From Streptomyces sp. ISL-96 (GTDB taxonomy: Bacteria; Actinomycetota; Actinomycetes; Streptomycetales; Streptomycetaceae): a stretch of DNA of 32,865 bases. Positions 23,382-30,663 of this stretch are shown piece by piece. The first letter of the stretch is position 1; each line of letters opens with the position of its first letter. Both the position numbers and the translations under genes were made by a program. The notes under the pieces were generated by a model. The model was given only the letters and a program-made list of their open reading frames with translations, searched no databases and was not told where the DNA came from. The stretch is from contig NZ_JAGGPA010000053.1 of NCBI RefSeq assembly GCF_018614035.1, positions 1 to 32,865 on the forward strand, read 5' to 3'.

Positions 23382-24701
23382 TCAGGCGCCTCCAAGCAGA
23401 TGGAACAACGGGGTGGAGGGGAGCGGTTCGTCGCCCTCCCAGGTGCGGGCGAGTTCGCCGACGGCGCCGAGATCGCCAAGCAGGATGCCGCCGATCAGCC
23501 GGTCCCCGCGCACGACGACCTTGCGGTACGCACCACGGGTGGCGTCGGCGAGGCGGACGACGTCGTCGCCGGGGAGCGGGTTCGTCTCGCCGAACGCGGC
23601 GAGGTCGAGCGGCCCGGCGCCCGTGCCGCCGCCGAGGGTGAGGCGGGTGAGGGCGCGGGTGCCGGTGTAGCGGTCGGTGCTCGCGGGCAGCGCGGCGGTG
23701 GCCGCGGTGGCCGCGGTGGCCACAGCGTGGTCGGCCGGCGGGGTGGCCGCGGGTGAGTCCAGCAGCAGTGCGGCCAGGATGTCGGCCTGTTCGAGGGCCG
23801 GGCCCGCGAGACCGTATACGCGGCCGTTGTGCTCCGCGCAGTCGCCGATGGCGCGGATGTGCGGGTCCGAGGTGCGCAGCTCGTCGTCCACGACGATGCC
23901 GTGGCGCACCTCCAGCCCCGCGGCCTGCGCGAGGCCGATTCGGGGGCGTACACCGCAGGCCAGGACGACGAGGTCGGCGTCGAGGGCGTAGCCGTCGGCG
24001 AGCTCGACGGCCCGCACGGTCCCGGCACCCTCGCCGGACTCGCAGCGCAGGCCGCGTACCCGGCACTCCGTGTGCACCTCGACGCCCAGCGCCTCCAGGT
24101 GGCCGCGCAGCAGCTCGCTCGCACTCGGGTCGAGCTGGCGCTGCATGAGGTGTTCGCCCTGCTGGGCCAGTACGACCTGGGCGCCGCGCTCCGCGAGCGC
24201 GCGGGCGGCAGAGACGCCGAGGAGGCCGCCGCCGATCACGACGGCGCGGGTGCCTTCGCGTACGGCGGCTGCCAGTGCCAGGCAGTCGTCCATCGTACGG
24301 AAGGGGTGGACGCCGTCGGGGAGGTCGGCGCCGAGGCCGCGCAGCGGCGGCAGGACGGGGTTGGAGCCGGTGGCGAGGACGAGTGTGCCGTACGGGACGA
24401 CGCTGCCGTCGTCGCACTGCACCACCCGCTCGGCGCGGTCGATACGGACCACCCGCACCCCGCGCCGTACCGGCGTCGCGGGCTGGGCGATGACCTCGGG
24501 GCCGTAGCGGCCGGCGAGGACTTCGGCGAGCAGCACCCTGTTGTACGGGGCGTGCTCCTCCTCGCCGATGACGGTGACCTTCGGGCCCGCCGCCCCCGCC
24601 GCCCCCGTGGCCTCGGCCGCCGGGGTGGGCTGACGGGTCAGCTGCCGGGCCAGCCGGGCACCCGCCGTCCCGCCGCCGATCACCACGATGTCCTTGCTCA
24701 T
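23382..24701 (-). CDS. NirB-like FAD/NAD(P) oxidoreductase of the nitrite operon
   Basis: This 439-aa flavoprotein is homologous in layout to the N-terminal half of NirB. It has KDIVVIGGGTAGARLARQL (FAD site), APYNRVLLAEVLAGR, LVLATGSNPVLPPLRG, AVVIGGGLLGVSAARALAE (NAD(P) site), RPRIGLAQAAGL, and IRAIGDCAEHNGRVYGLAGPAL. The C-terminal NirB-like domain (TRLTLGGG, YRKVVVRGDRLIGGILLGD) ends without iron-sulfur or sirohaem parts. It probably feeds electrons to nitrite or nitrate reductase, as the NasB/NirB-type electron-transfer subunits do; partner unproven. The start is ATG 24701, 22 bp from the GlnR-like box; it is the first gene of the operon with nirB and nirD. Residues ~327-335 contain a short ATA repeat from a 9-bp tandem repeat at 23695-23721. 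Confidence 0.92.
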   Translation of the reverse strand: MSKDIVVIGGGTAGARLARQLTRQPTPAAEATGAAGAAGPKVTVIGEEEHAPYNRVLLAEVLAGRYGPEVIAQPATPVRRGVRVVRIDRAERVVQCDDGSVVPYGTLVLATGSNPVLPPLRGLGADLPDGVHPFRTMDDCLALAAAVREGTRAVVIGGGLLGVSAARALAERGAQVVLAQQGEHLMQRQLDPSASELLRGHLEALGVEVHTECRVRGLRCESGEGAGTVRAVELADGYALDADLVVLACGVRPRIGLAQAAGLEVRHGIVVDDELRTSDPHIRAIGDCAEHNGRVYGLAGPALEQADILAALLLDSPAATPPADHAVATAATAATAALPASTDRYTGTRALTRLTLGGGTGAGPLDLAAFGETNPLPGDDVVRLADATRGAYRKVVVRGDRLIGGILLGDLGAVGELARTWEGDEPLPSTPLFHLLGGA

Positions 24702-24723
24702 GACCGCAGACTGCCGGGGCGGT

Positions 24724-24761
24724 GTTACCCGACCGCATCCCGTCTGTTTCCCGCGGGGAAC
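24724..24761. promoter_or_regulatory. GlnR-box-like element of the nitrite reductase operon
   Basis: Four pentamers are spaced by exactly six bases: GTTAC (24724), GCATC (24735), GTTTC (24746) and GGAAC (24757). The actinobacterial GlnR consensus is gTnAc-n6-GaAAc-n6-gTnAc-n6-GaAAc. The matches are 5/5, 3/5, 4/5 and 4/5. It starts 22 bp before the first gene of the nir operon. nirB is a known GlnR target in S. coelicolor. Confidence 0.8.
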
Positions 24762-24762
24762 A

Positions 24763-24791
24763 CTGCGCTCAGCGCAGCGCGCAGCGCGCTG
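24763..24791. repeat. Overlapping palindromes between the nir operon and TauE gene
   Basis: CTGCGCT-C-AGCGCAG (24763-24777) overlaps CAGCGC-GCAGC-GCGCTG (24775-24791). They lie right beside the GlnR-like box, in the 183-bp divergent gap 24702-24884. They could be hairpins or extra binding sites. Confidence 0.5.
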
Positions 24792-24884
24792 TGAGGAGTG
24801 GGGGACGGCGTGGGGCACCGCGGCCCCCGGCCGGGCTCCGTCGGCCACCGGAACCTCAGATGTGGCTCAACTCTCCAGGGATTG

Positions 24885-25706
24885 ATGGACGCCACACCCA
24901 TCCCCTCCCTTAAGTTGGCGAGCGTGCCCGACATATCGCTGACCACGCTCGTCGTCCTGTGCCTCGCCGCCGCCGCAGCCGGCTGGATCGACGCAGTGGT
25001 GGGCGGTGGCGGGCTGCTGCTCCTGCCGGCTCTGCTGCTCGGCCTCCCGCAAGTGCCCGCCGCGCACATCCTCGGCACCAACAAGGCAGTGGCCATCGTC
25101 GGCACCTCCGGGGCCGCGGTGACGTACCTCCGCAAGGCGCCGGTGAAGGTCGGGACGGCCGTACGGATCGGGCTCGCTGCCGTCGCCGGCTCCATGACCG
25201 GGGCTTTCTTCGCCGCCGGCATCAGCAGCGACGTACTGCGCCCGGTCATCATGGTGGTGCTGCTCGGCGTCGCGGCCTTCGTGCTCCTGCGGCCCTCCTT
25301 CGGCCGCGCCGCCGACGACGTGAAGCCGCCGGTCACCCGGGCCCGTACGGTCACCGCCATCGTCCTCGTCGGCGGCGGCATCGGCTTCTACGACGGCCTC
25401 TTCGGACCCGGTACCGGTACGTTCTTGGTTCTGGCGCTGACCGCCGTGCTCCACCTCGACCTGGTCACCGCCTCCGCCACCGCCAAGATCGTCAACGTCT
25501 GCACCAACGCCGGCGCGCTCGCGATGTTCGCGTACCAGGGAACCGTGCTGTGGCAGCTCGCCGCGCTCATGGCGATCTTCAACCTCGCGGGCGCGATGGC
25601 GGGCGCGCGGATGGCGCTCAGGAAGGGCAGCGAGTTCGTGCGCGGGGTGCTGCTGGTGGTGGTCTTCTCGCTGGTCGCGAAGCTGGCGTTCGACCAGTGG
25701 ACGTAG
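24885..25706 (+). CDS. TauE/SafE-family permease
   Basis: A ~273-aa polytopic membrane protein of the TauE/SafE (sulfite exporter/anion permease) family with about eight helices. The two conserved halves can be seen: AAGWIDAVVGGGGLLLLPALLL (first repeat, with GGGG) and GGGIGFYDGLFGPGTGTFLVLAL (second repeat), plus LGTNKAVAIVGTSGAAVTYLR and KIVNVCTNAGALAMFAYQG. The natural substrate is unknown; relatives move sulfite, sulfonates or organic anions. Start choice is uncertain: ATG 24885 has AGGGA a few bases upstream, while GTG 24924 (MPDISLTTLVVL) gives the N-terminus I recall for homologues. It is divergent from the GlnR-controlled nitrite operon, so the box could serve both sides. It converges on the sortase gene with 12 bp between. 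Confidence 0.9.
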   Translation: MDATPIPSLKLASVPDISLTTLVVLCLAAAAAGWIDAVVGGGGLLLLPALLLGLPQVPAAHILGTNKAVAIVGTSGAAVTYLRKAPVKVGTAVRIGLAAVAGSMTGAFFAAGISSDVLRPVIMVVLLGVAAFVLLRPSFGRAADDVKPPVTRARTVTAIVLVGGGIGFYDGLFGPGTGTFLVLALTAVLHLDLVTASATAKIVNVCTNAGALAMFAYQGTVLWQLAALMAIFNLAGAMAGARMALRKGSEFVRGVLLVVVFSLVAKLAFDQWT

Positions 25707-25718
25707 GGCGGGCCGCGC

Positions 25719-26351
25719 CTAGCGCACCGCCGTGAGGTGCGCGTACGCCACCACGTTTCCCCGGTAGCCGGTCTTTTTGGAGAACGTGCCGCCGCAGGTG
25801 ATCACCCGCAGCTCGGCCTGCCCGGAGGCCGCGTACACCCGCTGCTCGGGGAAGTTCTCGCTGTCGTACACCTCGATGGCATCGATCGTGAAGACGGCGG
25901 TACGCCCGTCCCTGCGCTCCACCTCGATGGTGTGGCCCCTCCGCAGCGCGCCGAGGTTGTAGAAGACGGCCGGTCCCCGCGCGTTGTCGACGTGCCCGGC
26001 GATGACCGACGTGCCCTCGGCGCCGGGCGGGGTGCCGTCCTTGTACCAGCCGGCGATGTTGCGGTTCCCGGCCGGTGGTACGTCGAGACTGCCGTCGGGG
26101 GCCAGGCCCAGGCGCATGACGGGCGCGTCCACCCGGACGGCGGGTATCCGGATCCGTACGGGCTCGGAGGGCCGCAGCGGCTGAGCCGGCGGGACCGTGC
26201 TTCTCGGGACGTGCTCGGACCCGGCGGCGAACGCCTCGGCGGACGACGGGCGGGGCGGGTCCTGACCTGCTGCGCCGTTCTGGATCAGCCAGACGCCGGT
26301 GCAGATGGCGATGGCGACGAGGCCGCCCTTCGTACGCCGGTCATCCGTCAT
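25719..26351 (-). CDS. Class F sortase
   Basis: This 210-aa membrane-anchored cysteine transpeptidase has an N-terminal TM helix (about 10-26, GLVAIAICTGVWLIQNGA), a proline-rich linker (30-65), and the sortase beta-barrel. The catalytic triad is complete: His120 (IAGHVDNARG), Cys186 (VITCGGTF) and Arg197 (GYRGNVV). IRIPAVRVDAPVMRLGLAPDGSLDVPP and WYKDGTPPGAEGTSVI are typical of actinobacterial class F enzymes. It lies 128 bp downstream of a small surface protein on the same strand, which may be its substrate or partner, though that protein has no LPXTG or LAXTG motif. A GGAGG ribosome site lies 11 bases before the ATG. Confidence 0.94.
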   Translation of the reverse strand: MTDDRRTKGGLVAIAICTGVWLIQNGAAGQDPPRPSSAEAFAAGSEHVPRSTVPPAQPLRPSEPVRIRIPAVRVDAPVMRLGLAPDGSLDVPPAGNRNIAGWYKDGTPPGAEGTSVIAGHVDNARGPAVFYNLGALRRGHTIEVERRDGRTAVFTIDAIEVYDSENFPEQRVYAASGQAELRVITCGGTFSKKTGYRGNVVAYAHLTAVR

Positions 26352-26479
26352 CGCTGTTCACACCTCCAGTGCAGCCGGCCCGGCCGTACGCCCCGCGTGC
26401 CCCCGCGCGGCTCGGGGCCAGGGCGGAGGCACGGGGAGCTCCGGGAGTACGGGTGACAGGGCGGCCGGGGGCCGGCCCG

Positions 26480-27076
26480 TCAGCGCTCCCGCGTGCCGCT
26501 CGCCCGGCGACGCAGGAACATCCAGGTACCGCCGACGGCGGTGGCGGCCAGCACGGCCACACCCGCCGCGATCTGGGTGGTGTCGGAGCCCGCGGTCCCA
26601 CCGATGCCGGTCTTGACGTGGCCGGTGGGGTGCGTGGGCTTGTGGGTCGGGGTGTGGTGCGTGGGTCCGGGCGGCTCGATCGGCTCGTGCGGCTCGATCG
26701 GCTCGTGCGGCGAACCGGCGGTCACGGTCAGGGTGCCCTGGGCGGTGTTGCCGTTGTCGCAGGCCACCGCGATGTCGTGGGTTCCCGGCGGGGCGTCCGG
26801 GGGGAGCTTGAACTCGCCGGTGACGACCTCTTTGTGGGTGGCGGGCTGGAGGGGGAAGTCGCCCGCGCCGACGGAGTTGGCGTCGCCCGTGCCGCCGCTG
26901 TCGGAACCGCAGGCGGTGGTGTTCACCGTGATGGTCGCGCCGGGGCCGGCGGTCGCCGGATACACCTCCAGCGTGTGCTCCGGAGTGTCGTTCTCGGCGT
27001 ACGCCGGACCCGCGCCGAGGCCGCCGAACGCGGCGGCCGCGAGCGCGGTACCGGTCAGCAGTAGTGCAGGGCGCAT
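26480..27076 (-). CDS. Secreted, membrane-tethered surface protein next to sortase
   Basis: This 198-aa protein has a Sec signal (MRPALLLTGTALAAAAFGGLGAG, cleavage after AYA at ~27). A small beta-type domain (28-120) holds two cysteines (Cys56, Cys106) that could form a disulfide. A Pro/His/Thr-rich stalk follows (121-156, with HEPIEP repeated from an 18-bp DNA duplication), then a hydrophobic helix (~168-188) and an RRR tail. The end is built like a cell-wall sorting signal but has no LPXTG or LAXTG; KTGIGG lies in the right place. It is followed by the class F sortase gene. Function unknown; anchoring by the sortase is a guess. GGGAGG lies seven bases before the ATG; codons upstream to 27319 are not protein-like. 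Confidence 0.8.
   Translation of the reverse strand: MRPALLLTGTALAAAAFGGLGAGPAYAENDTPEHTLEVYPATAGPGATITVNTTACGSDSGGTGDANSVGAGDFPLQPATHKEVVTGEFKLPPDAPPGTHDIAVACDNGNTAQGTLTVTAGSPHEPIEPHEPIEPPGPTHHTPTHKPTHPTGHVKTGIGGTAGSDTTQIAAGVAVLAATAVGGTWMFLRRRASGTRER
26673..26708 (-). repeat. 18-bp tandem duplication in the stalk of the surface protein
   Basis: GGCTCGATCGGCTCGTGC occurs twice without gap (26673-26690, 26691-26708) and encodes HEPIEP twice. The period keeps the frame, so the stalk length may vary among strains. Confidence 0.8.
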
Positions 27077-27290
27077 GGTGATCCTCCCGGACGCGTCGGT
27101 ACGGCACTCCCTCCGAGATAAGTGGCCGCACGGGCGGGGCGCCTGCCGAGCGCGGGCCAGATTGCCTGCCCCTGGGCCCGCGCCACGCCGCGGGCGCACG
27201 GCGTCCGCCCAGGTCAGCGCGGGGGCGAGGGGTGGTGAGGCGGTCACCCCGCCACTGCGCACCGAATGGGTGACGGATGGCCTGCGGGGT

Positions 27291-27328
27291 GGGCTGAAGT
27301 TTTGCGGCCAGGGCCGCAAATCCAGCCC
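27291..27328. terminator. Composite hairpin after the aminotransferase gene
   Basis: An inner perfect 9-bp stem TTTGCGGCC/GGCCGCAAA (27301-27309, 27312-27320) is enclosed by GGGCTG/CAGCCC (27291-27296, 27323-27328). It lies about 30 bp beyond the minus-strand aminotransferase stop. The remaining part of the gap 27077-27356 shows no gene. Confidence 0.65.
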
Positions 27329-27356
27329 CAGCCCGCACCCGACCGCCCCCGCCCCC

Positions 27357-28181
27357 TCAGACCGCCTCCCACGGCGTCGCCTCGTACACCGATATGACTG
27401 TCGTCATCAGCTCCTCGTCGACCGCGAACTCCGTCTCGTCGATACGCCGCACCGCAGCGATCCCGTTCGAGTTCGTAACGAACGCCGCCCGATACGTGGC
27501 CAGCCCCTCCACCGTCACCCGCCCCCGCACCGACGGCAGCCCGTGCTCCGGAAGCCGGCGTTCCAGCAGGGCCATGGTGACGCCGTGCAGCGACGGCGCG
27601 TCGGGCCAGACGACCGAAGTGCCGTCGTAGAAAGCGACATTGGTGATGGCGCCCTCAGCGACGACCCCACCGGGACCCGTCAGCAGCGCCTCGTCGAATC
27701 CCTCGCGCCGCGCGAGGTGCCCGTAGTGGGTCTGGGCGAAGCTGCCCAGATGTTTGATGTGCGGGAAGGGGCGCTCGTACGGGACCGACATCAGGGCCTG
27801 CGGCGCCGACGGCATGGTGGCGGACGGCCGGACAGTCACCATGAGGGTGGCCGCCTCGGCCCCCGGGGCCCAGTACACGTACACCCGCACCGCGGCGTCC
27901 CGCATCCCGGCCCCACCGAGCGCGTGCCGTACCCGCTCGCGCACCAGCTCACCGTCGAGCCCGGCGCCGAACACCTCCTGGGTAGCGGCGTCGAGCCGCG
28001 CGAGGTGCAGGCGCAGGCCGCGCACTCCGCCGTCCCTGACCTGCATGGCGGTGAAGTGGGCGTAACCGCCGTACAGGGTGGGGACGAGGAGGTCGTCCGC
28101 GGTGGCGGCCGGGCGGCCGTCGACCTCGATGTAGGGAGGAGCGGCGGCGGGCGCGGGAGATGGAGGTGGAGATGTGGCCAT
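27357..28181 (-). CDS. Class IV PLP-dependent aminotransferase
   Basis: This 274-aa protein of fold type IV resembles aminodeoxychorismate lyase, D-amino-acid and branched-chain aminotransferases. The PLP lysine is in PHIKHLGSFAQTHYGHLARREGFDEALLT, followed by GGVVAEGAITNVAFYDGTSVVWPDA (E-x3-SN-type phosphate-binding region) and LHGVTMALLERRLPEHG. The N-terminal region has LLVPTLYGGYAHFTAMQVRDGGVRGLRLHLARL with the usual Arg/His-Leu of this fold. Which reaction it catalyses cannot be told from sequence. The start is ATG 28181 (MATSPPPSP) after a proline-rich open extension that was excluded. It is divergent from the SoxR-box gene; the 81-bp gap holds both promoters. Confidence 0.88.
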   Translation of the reverse strand: MATSPPPSPAPAAAPPYIEVDGRPAATADDLLVPTLYGGYAHFTAMQVRDGGVRGLRLHLARLDAATQEVFGAGLDGELVRERVRHALGGAGMRDAAVRVYVYWAPGAEAATLMVTVRPSATMPSAPQALMSVPYERPFPHIKHLGSFAQTHYGHLARREGFDEALLTGPGGVVAEGAITNVAFYDGTSVVWPDAPSLHGVTMALLERRLPEHGLPSVRGRVTVEGLATYRAAFVTNSNGIAAVRRIDETEFAVDEELMTTVISVYEATPWEAV

Positions 28182-28225
28182 GCGACCACCGTAAAGGCGA
28201 GTTGAAAGTTCCCTGCCGGGACGGC

Positions 28226-28256
28226 TTGACCTCAATCTTGGTTGAGGTACGAGTCT
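28226..28256 (+). promoter_or_regulatory. SoxR-box promoter of the flavin reductase gene
   Basis: CCTCAA-TCTTGG-TTGAGG (28230-28247) has exactly the arms and 6-bp centre of SoxR operators (E. coli box: CCTCAA-n6-TTGAGG). It lies between TTGACC (28226-28231) and GAGTCT (28251-28256), separated by 19 bp, the overlong spacer typical of MerR-type activated promoters. Six bases further comes the ATG, so the mRNA may be leaderless. Confidence 0.85.
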
Positions 28257-28262
28257 TTCCGC

Positions 28263-28907
28263 ATGGACATCACGACGCACGAATCAGCCCAGGTCGGCAC
28301 ATCTTCCACCGCCAGTTCCGAAGCGCGCGCCCCGCGACTGCGCGTCGCCGTCATCGTCGCCAGCAACCGCGAGGGCCGCTTCGCCCCCGTCATCGCCGAC
28401 TGGTTCGTCTCCCGGGCCGCCGAGCACGACGACCTCGACATCGACGTGATCGACGTGGCCGGCATCGACCTGCCGACCGCCCTCTCCTTCAACCCGTCCG
28501 ACGGGATCAAGGCCGCCCTCGCGCAGGTCTCCCCGCGGCTCGCCGCCGCCGACGCCTTCGTCGTCCTCACCCCCGAGTACAACCACTCCTTCCCCGCCGG
28601 CCTCAAGAACCTCATCGACTGGCACGGCAGCGAATGGCACGCCAAGCCCGTCGGCTTCGTCTCCTACGGCGGAATGTCCGGCGGCCTGCGCGCCGTCGAG
28701 CAACTGCGCCAGGTCTTCGCCGAGATGCACGCCACCACCATCCGCGACACCGTCAGCTTCCACGGCCCCTGGTCCCATTTCGACGAGGACGGACAGCACA
28801 AGGACCCGTCCGCCCCCAACACCGCCGCCAAGGCTCTCCTCAACCAGCTCACCTGGTGGGCGCACGCCCTGCGCGATGCCAAGTCCGTCCGTCCGTACAC
28901 CGGCTGA
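28263..28907 (+). CDS. NAD(P)H-dependent FMN reductase (SoxR-regulon type)
   Basis: This 214-aa flavodoxin-fold oxidoreductase reduces FMN or quinone-like substrates with NAD(P)H. Signature parts are VIVASNREGRFAPVIADWF (FMN phosphate loop), FVVLTPEYNHSFPAGLKNLIDW (family motif PEYNxSxPxxLKNxID) and VSYGGMSGGLRAVEQLR. In S. coelicolor the SoxR target SCO2478 is annotated as the same kind of reductase, so this is probably its orthologue. It would act against redox-cycling compounds such as pigmented antibiotics. ATG 28263 is chosen because the promoter ends there; the earlier open codons lie within the SoxR box. The ABC exporter genes begin 16 bp after its stop, perhaps co-transcribed. No soxR gene in the window. 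Confidence 0.93.
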   Translation: MDITTHESAQVGTSSTASSEARAPRLRVAVIVASNREGRFAPVIADWFVSRAAEHDDLDIDVIDVAGIDLPTALSFNPSDGIKAALAQVSPRLAAADAFVVLTPEYNHSFPAGLKNLIDWHGSEWHAKPVGFVSYGGMSGGLRAVEQLRQVFAEMHATTIRDTVSFHGPWSHFDEDGQHKDPSAPNTAAKALLNQLTWWAHALRDAKSVRPYTG

Positions 28908-28923
28908 GGGCGGCGCACACCCC

Positions 28924-30663
28924 ATGCTGATCCGACTTCTGCGCACCCGACTGCGCCCCTACGCCCCCACCATCGCCCTGGTCGTCGTACTCCAGCTCGT
29001 CCAGACCCTCGCCACCCTCTACCTCCCCACCCTCAACGCCGGCATCATCAACAACGGCGTGCTCACGGGCGACACCGGTTACGTCCTGTCCACCGGCGGC
29101 GTCATGATCGCCGTAACCCTCCTCCAGATCCTCGCCGCCGCGGCCGCCGTCTTCTTCGGCGCCCGCGTCGCGATGGGCGTCGGCCGCGATCTGCGCTCCG
29201 CCGTCTTCTCCCGGGTGCAGGACTTCTCCGTACGGGAGGTGGGCCGCTTCGGCGCCTCGTCGCTCATCACGCGCACCACCAACGACGTACAGCAGATCCA
29301 GATGCTGACGGTGCTCGGCCTGACCATGCTGGTCGCCGCCCCCCTCATGTGCGTCGGCGGCATCGTCATGGCCGTCAGCCAGGACGTCCCGCTCGCCGCC
29401 CTGCTGCTGATCTTCGTGCCGCTGCTCGCCGGCGTCGTGGGCCTGATCGTCCGCCGGATGCCGACCCTCTTCCGCGGCATGCAGAAGCACGTCGACCAGG
29501 TCAACCGGATGATGCGGGAGCAGATCACCGGCATCCGCGTCATCCGCGCCTTCGTCAAGGACGAGCACGAGCAGCGCCGTTACGCCGATGCCAACGCAGA
29601 GCTGATGGGCGTGGCCCTGCGGGCCGGGCGCCTGATGGCGCTGACCATGCCCGCGGTCGTGGTGGTGTGGGAGCTGGCGACCGTCGCGGTCATCTGGGTC
29701 GGCGGCCACCGCATCGGATCCGGCGAGCTCCAGATCGGCTCGCTCATCGCCTTCCTCTCCTATCTGATGCAGATCCTGATGGCCGTCATGATGACGACGT
29801 TCCTGATGATGCAGGTGCCGCGCGCGGCGGTCAGTGCCGAGCGCATCGGCGAAGTCCTCACCACCGAGTCCAGCGTCGTAACGCCCGCCGCGCCGGTCAC
29901 CGCCCTCAGCGAGAAGATGCGCGGCCGGCTCGACATCCGCGGCGCCGACTTCAGCTACCCGGGCGCCGAGGAACCGGTCCTGCGCGGCGTCGACCTGACG
30001 GCGCGCCCCGGCCGTACGACCGCCGTCATCGGCTCCACCGGCAGCGGAAAGACGACCCTGCTCGGCCTCGTGCCGAGGCTCTTCGACGCGACGGGCGGCG
30101 AGGTGCGGGTCGGAGGTGTCGACGTACGGGACCTCGACCCGCAGGTGCTGTCCCGCACGGTCGGGCTCGTACCGCAGAAGCCGTACCTGTTCTCCGGGAC
30201 GATCGCGTCCAATCTGCGGTACGGAAATCCCGACGCCACGGATGAAGAGCTGTGGCACGCGCTGGACACCGCGCAGGCCAAGGGCTTCGTCGAGGCCATG
30301 GCGGAGGGTCTGGACGCGCCCGTCGCCCAGGGCGGCAGCAACCTCTCCGGCGGGCAGCGTCAGCGCATCGCGATCGCCAGGGCGCTGGTCGTCAAGCCCG
30401 GTATCTACCTCTTCGACGACTCCTTCTCGGCCCTCGACTACGCCACCGACGCGGCGCTGCGAGCGGCACTGGCGCGGGAGACGGCCGACGCGACCGTCGT
30501 CATCGTCGCCCAGCGCGTGTCCACCATCCGGGGCGCCGACCGGATCGTCGTACTCGACGAGGGCCGGGTCGTCGGCACCGGCACGCACCGGGAGCTCATG
30601 CGGGAGAACCACACCTACCGGGAGATCGTCCTCTCCCAGATCTCCGAGGAGGAAGCCGCATGA
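28924..30663 (+). CDS. ABC exporter half-transporter, degenerate-site subunit
   Basis: This 579-aa half-transporter has six N-terminal TM helices (~15-310) and an ATPase domain (~335-579). Walker A is GSTGSGKTT (370-378), the signature is a perfect LSGGQ (474-478). Walker B ends in LFDD: Asp499 replaces the catalytic Glu, and Gln530 replaces the switch His (VIVAQRVSTI). This is the pattern of the non-catalytic partner in heterodimeric exporters such as TM287/288. It overlaps the second subunit gene as ATGA. The start is ATG 28924 with GAGGGCGG upstream. The substrate is unknown; the position just after a SoxR-box gene hints at export of redox-active compounds. Confidence 0.93.
   Translation: MLIRLLRTRLRPYAPTIALVVVLQLVQTLATLYLPTLNAGIINNGVLTGDTGYVLSTGGVMIAVTLLQILAAAAAVFFGARVAMGVGRDLRSAVFSRVQDFSVREVGRFGASSLITRTTNDVQQIQMLTVLGLTMLVAAPLMCVGGIVMAVSQDVPLAALLLIFVPLLAGVVGLIVRRMPTLFRGMQKHVDQVNRMMREQITGIRVIRAFVKDEHEQRRYADANAELMGVALRAGRLMALTMPAVVVVWELATVAVIWVGGHRIGSGELQIGSLIAFLSYLMQILMAVMMTTFLMMQVPRAAVSAERIGEVLTTESSVVTPAAPVTALSEKMRGRLDIRGADFSYPGAEEPVLRGVDLTARPGRTTAVIGSTGSGKTTLLGLVPRLFDATGGEVRVGGVDVRDLDPQVLSRTVGLVPQKPYLFSGTIASNLRYGNPDATDEELWHALDTAQAKGFVEAMAEGLDAPVAQGGSNLSGGQRQRIAIARALVVKPGIYLFDDSFSALDYATDAALRAALARETADATVVIVAQRVSTIRGADRIVVLDEGRVVGTGTHRELMRENHTYREIVLSQISEEEAA

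Noticed and set aside
20858..23641. 927-codon plus-strand open frame opposite nirB
   Set aside because: Antisense frame produced by third-position GC; low-complexity Arg/Val/Gly composition and no motif.
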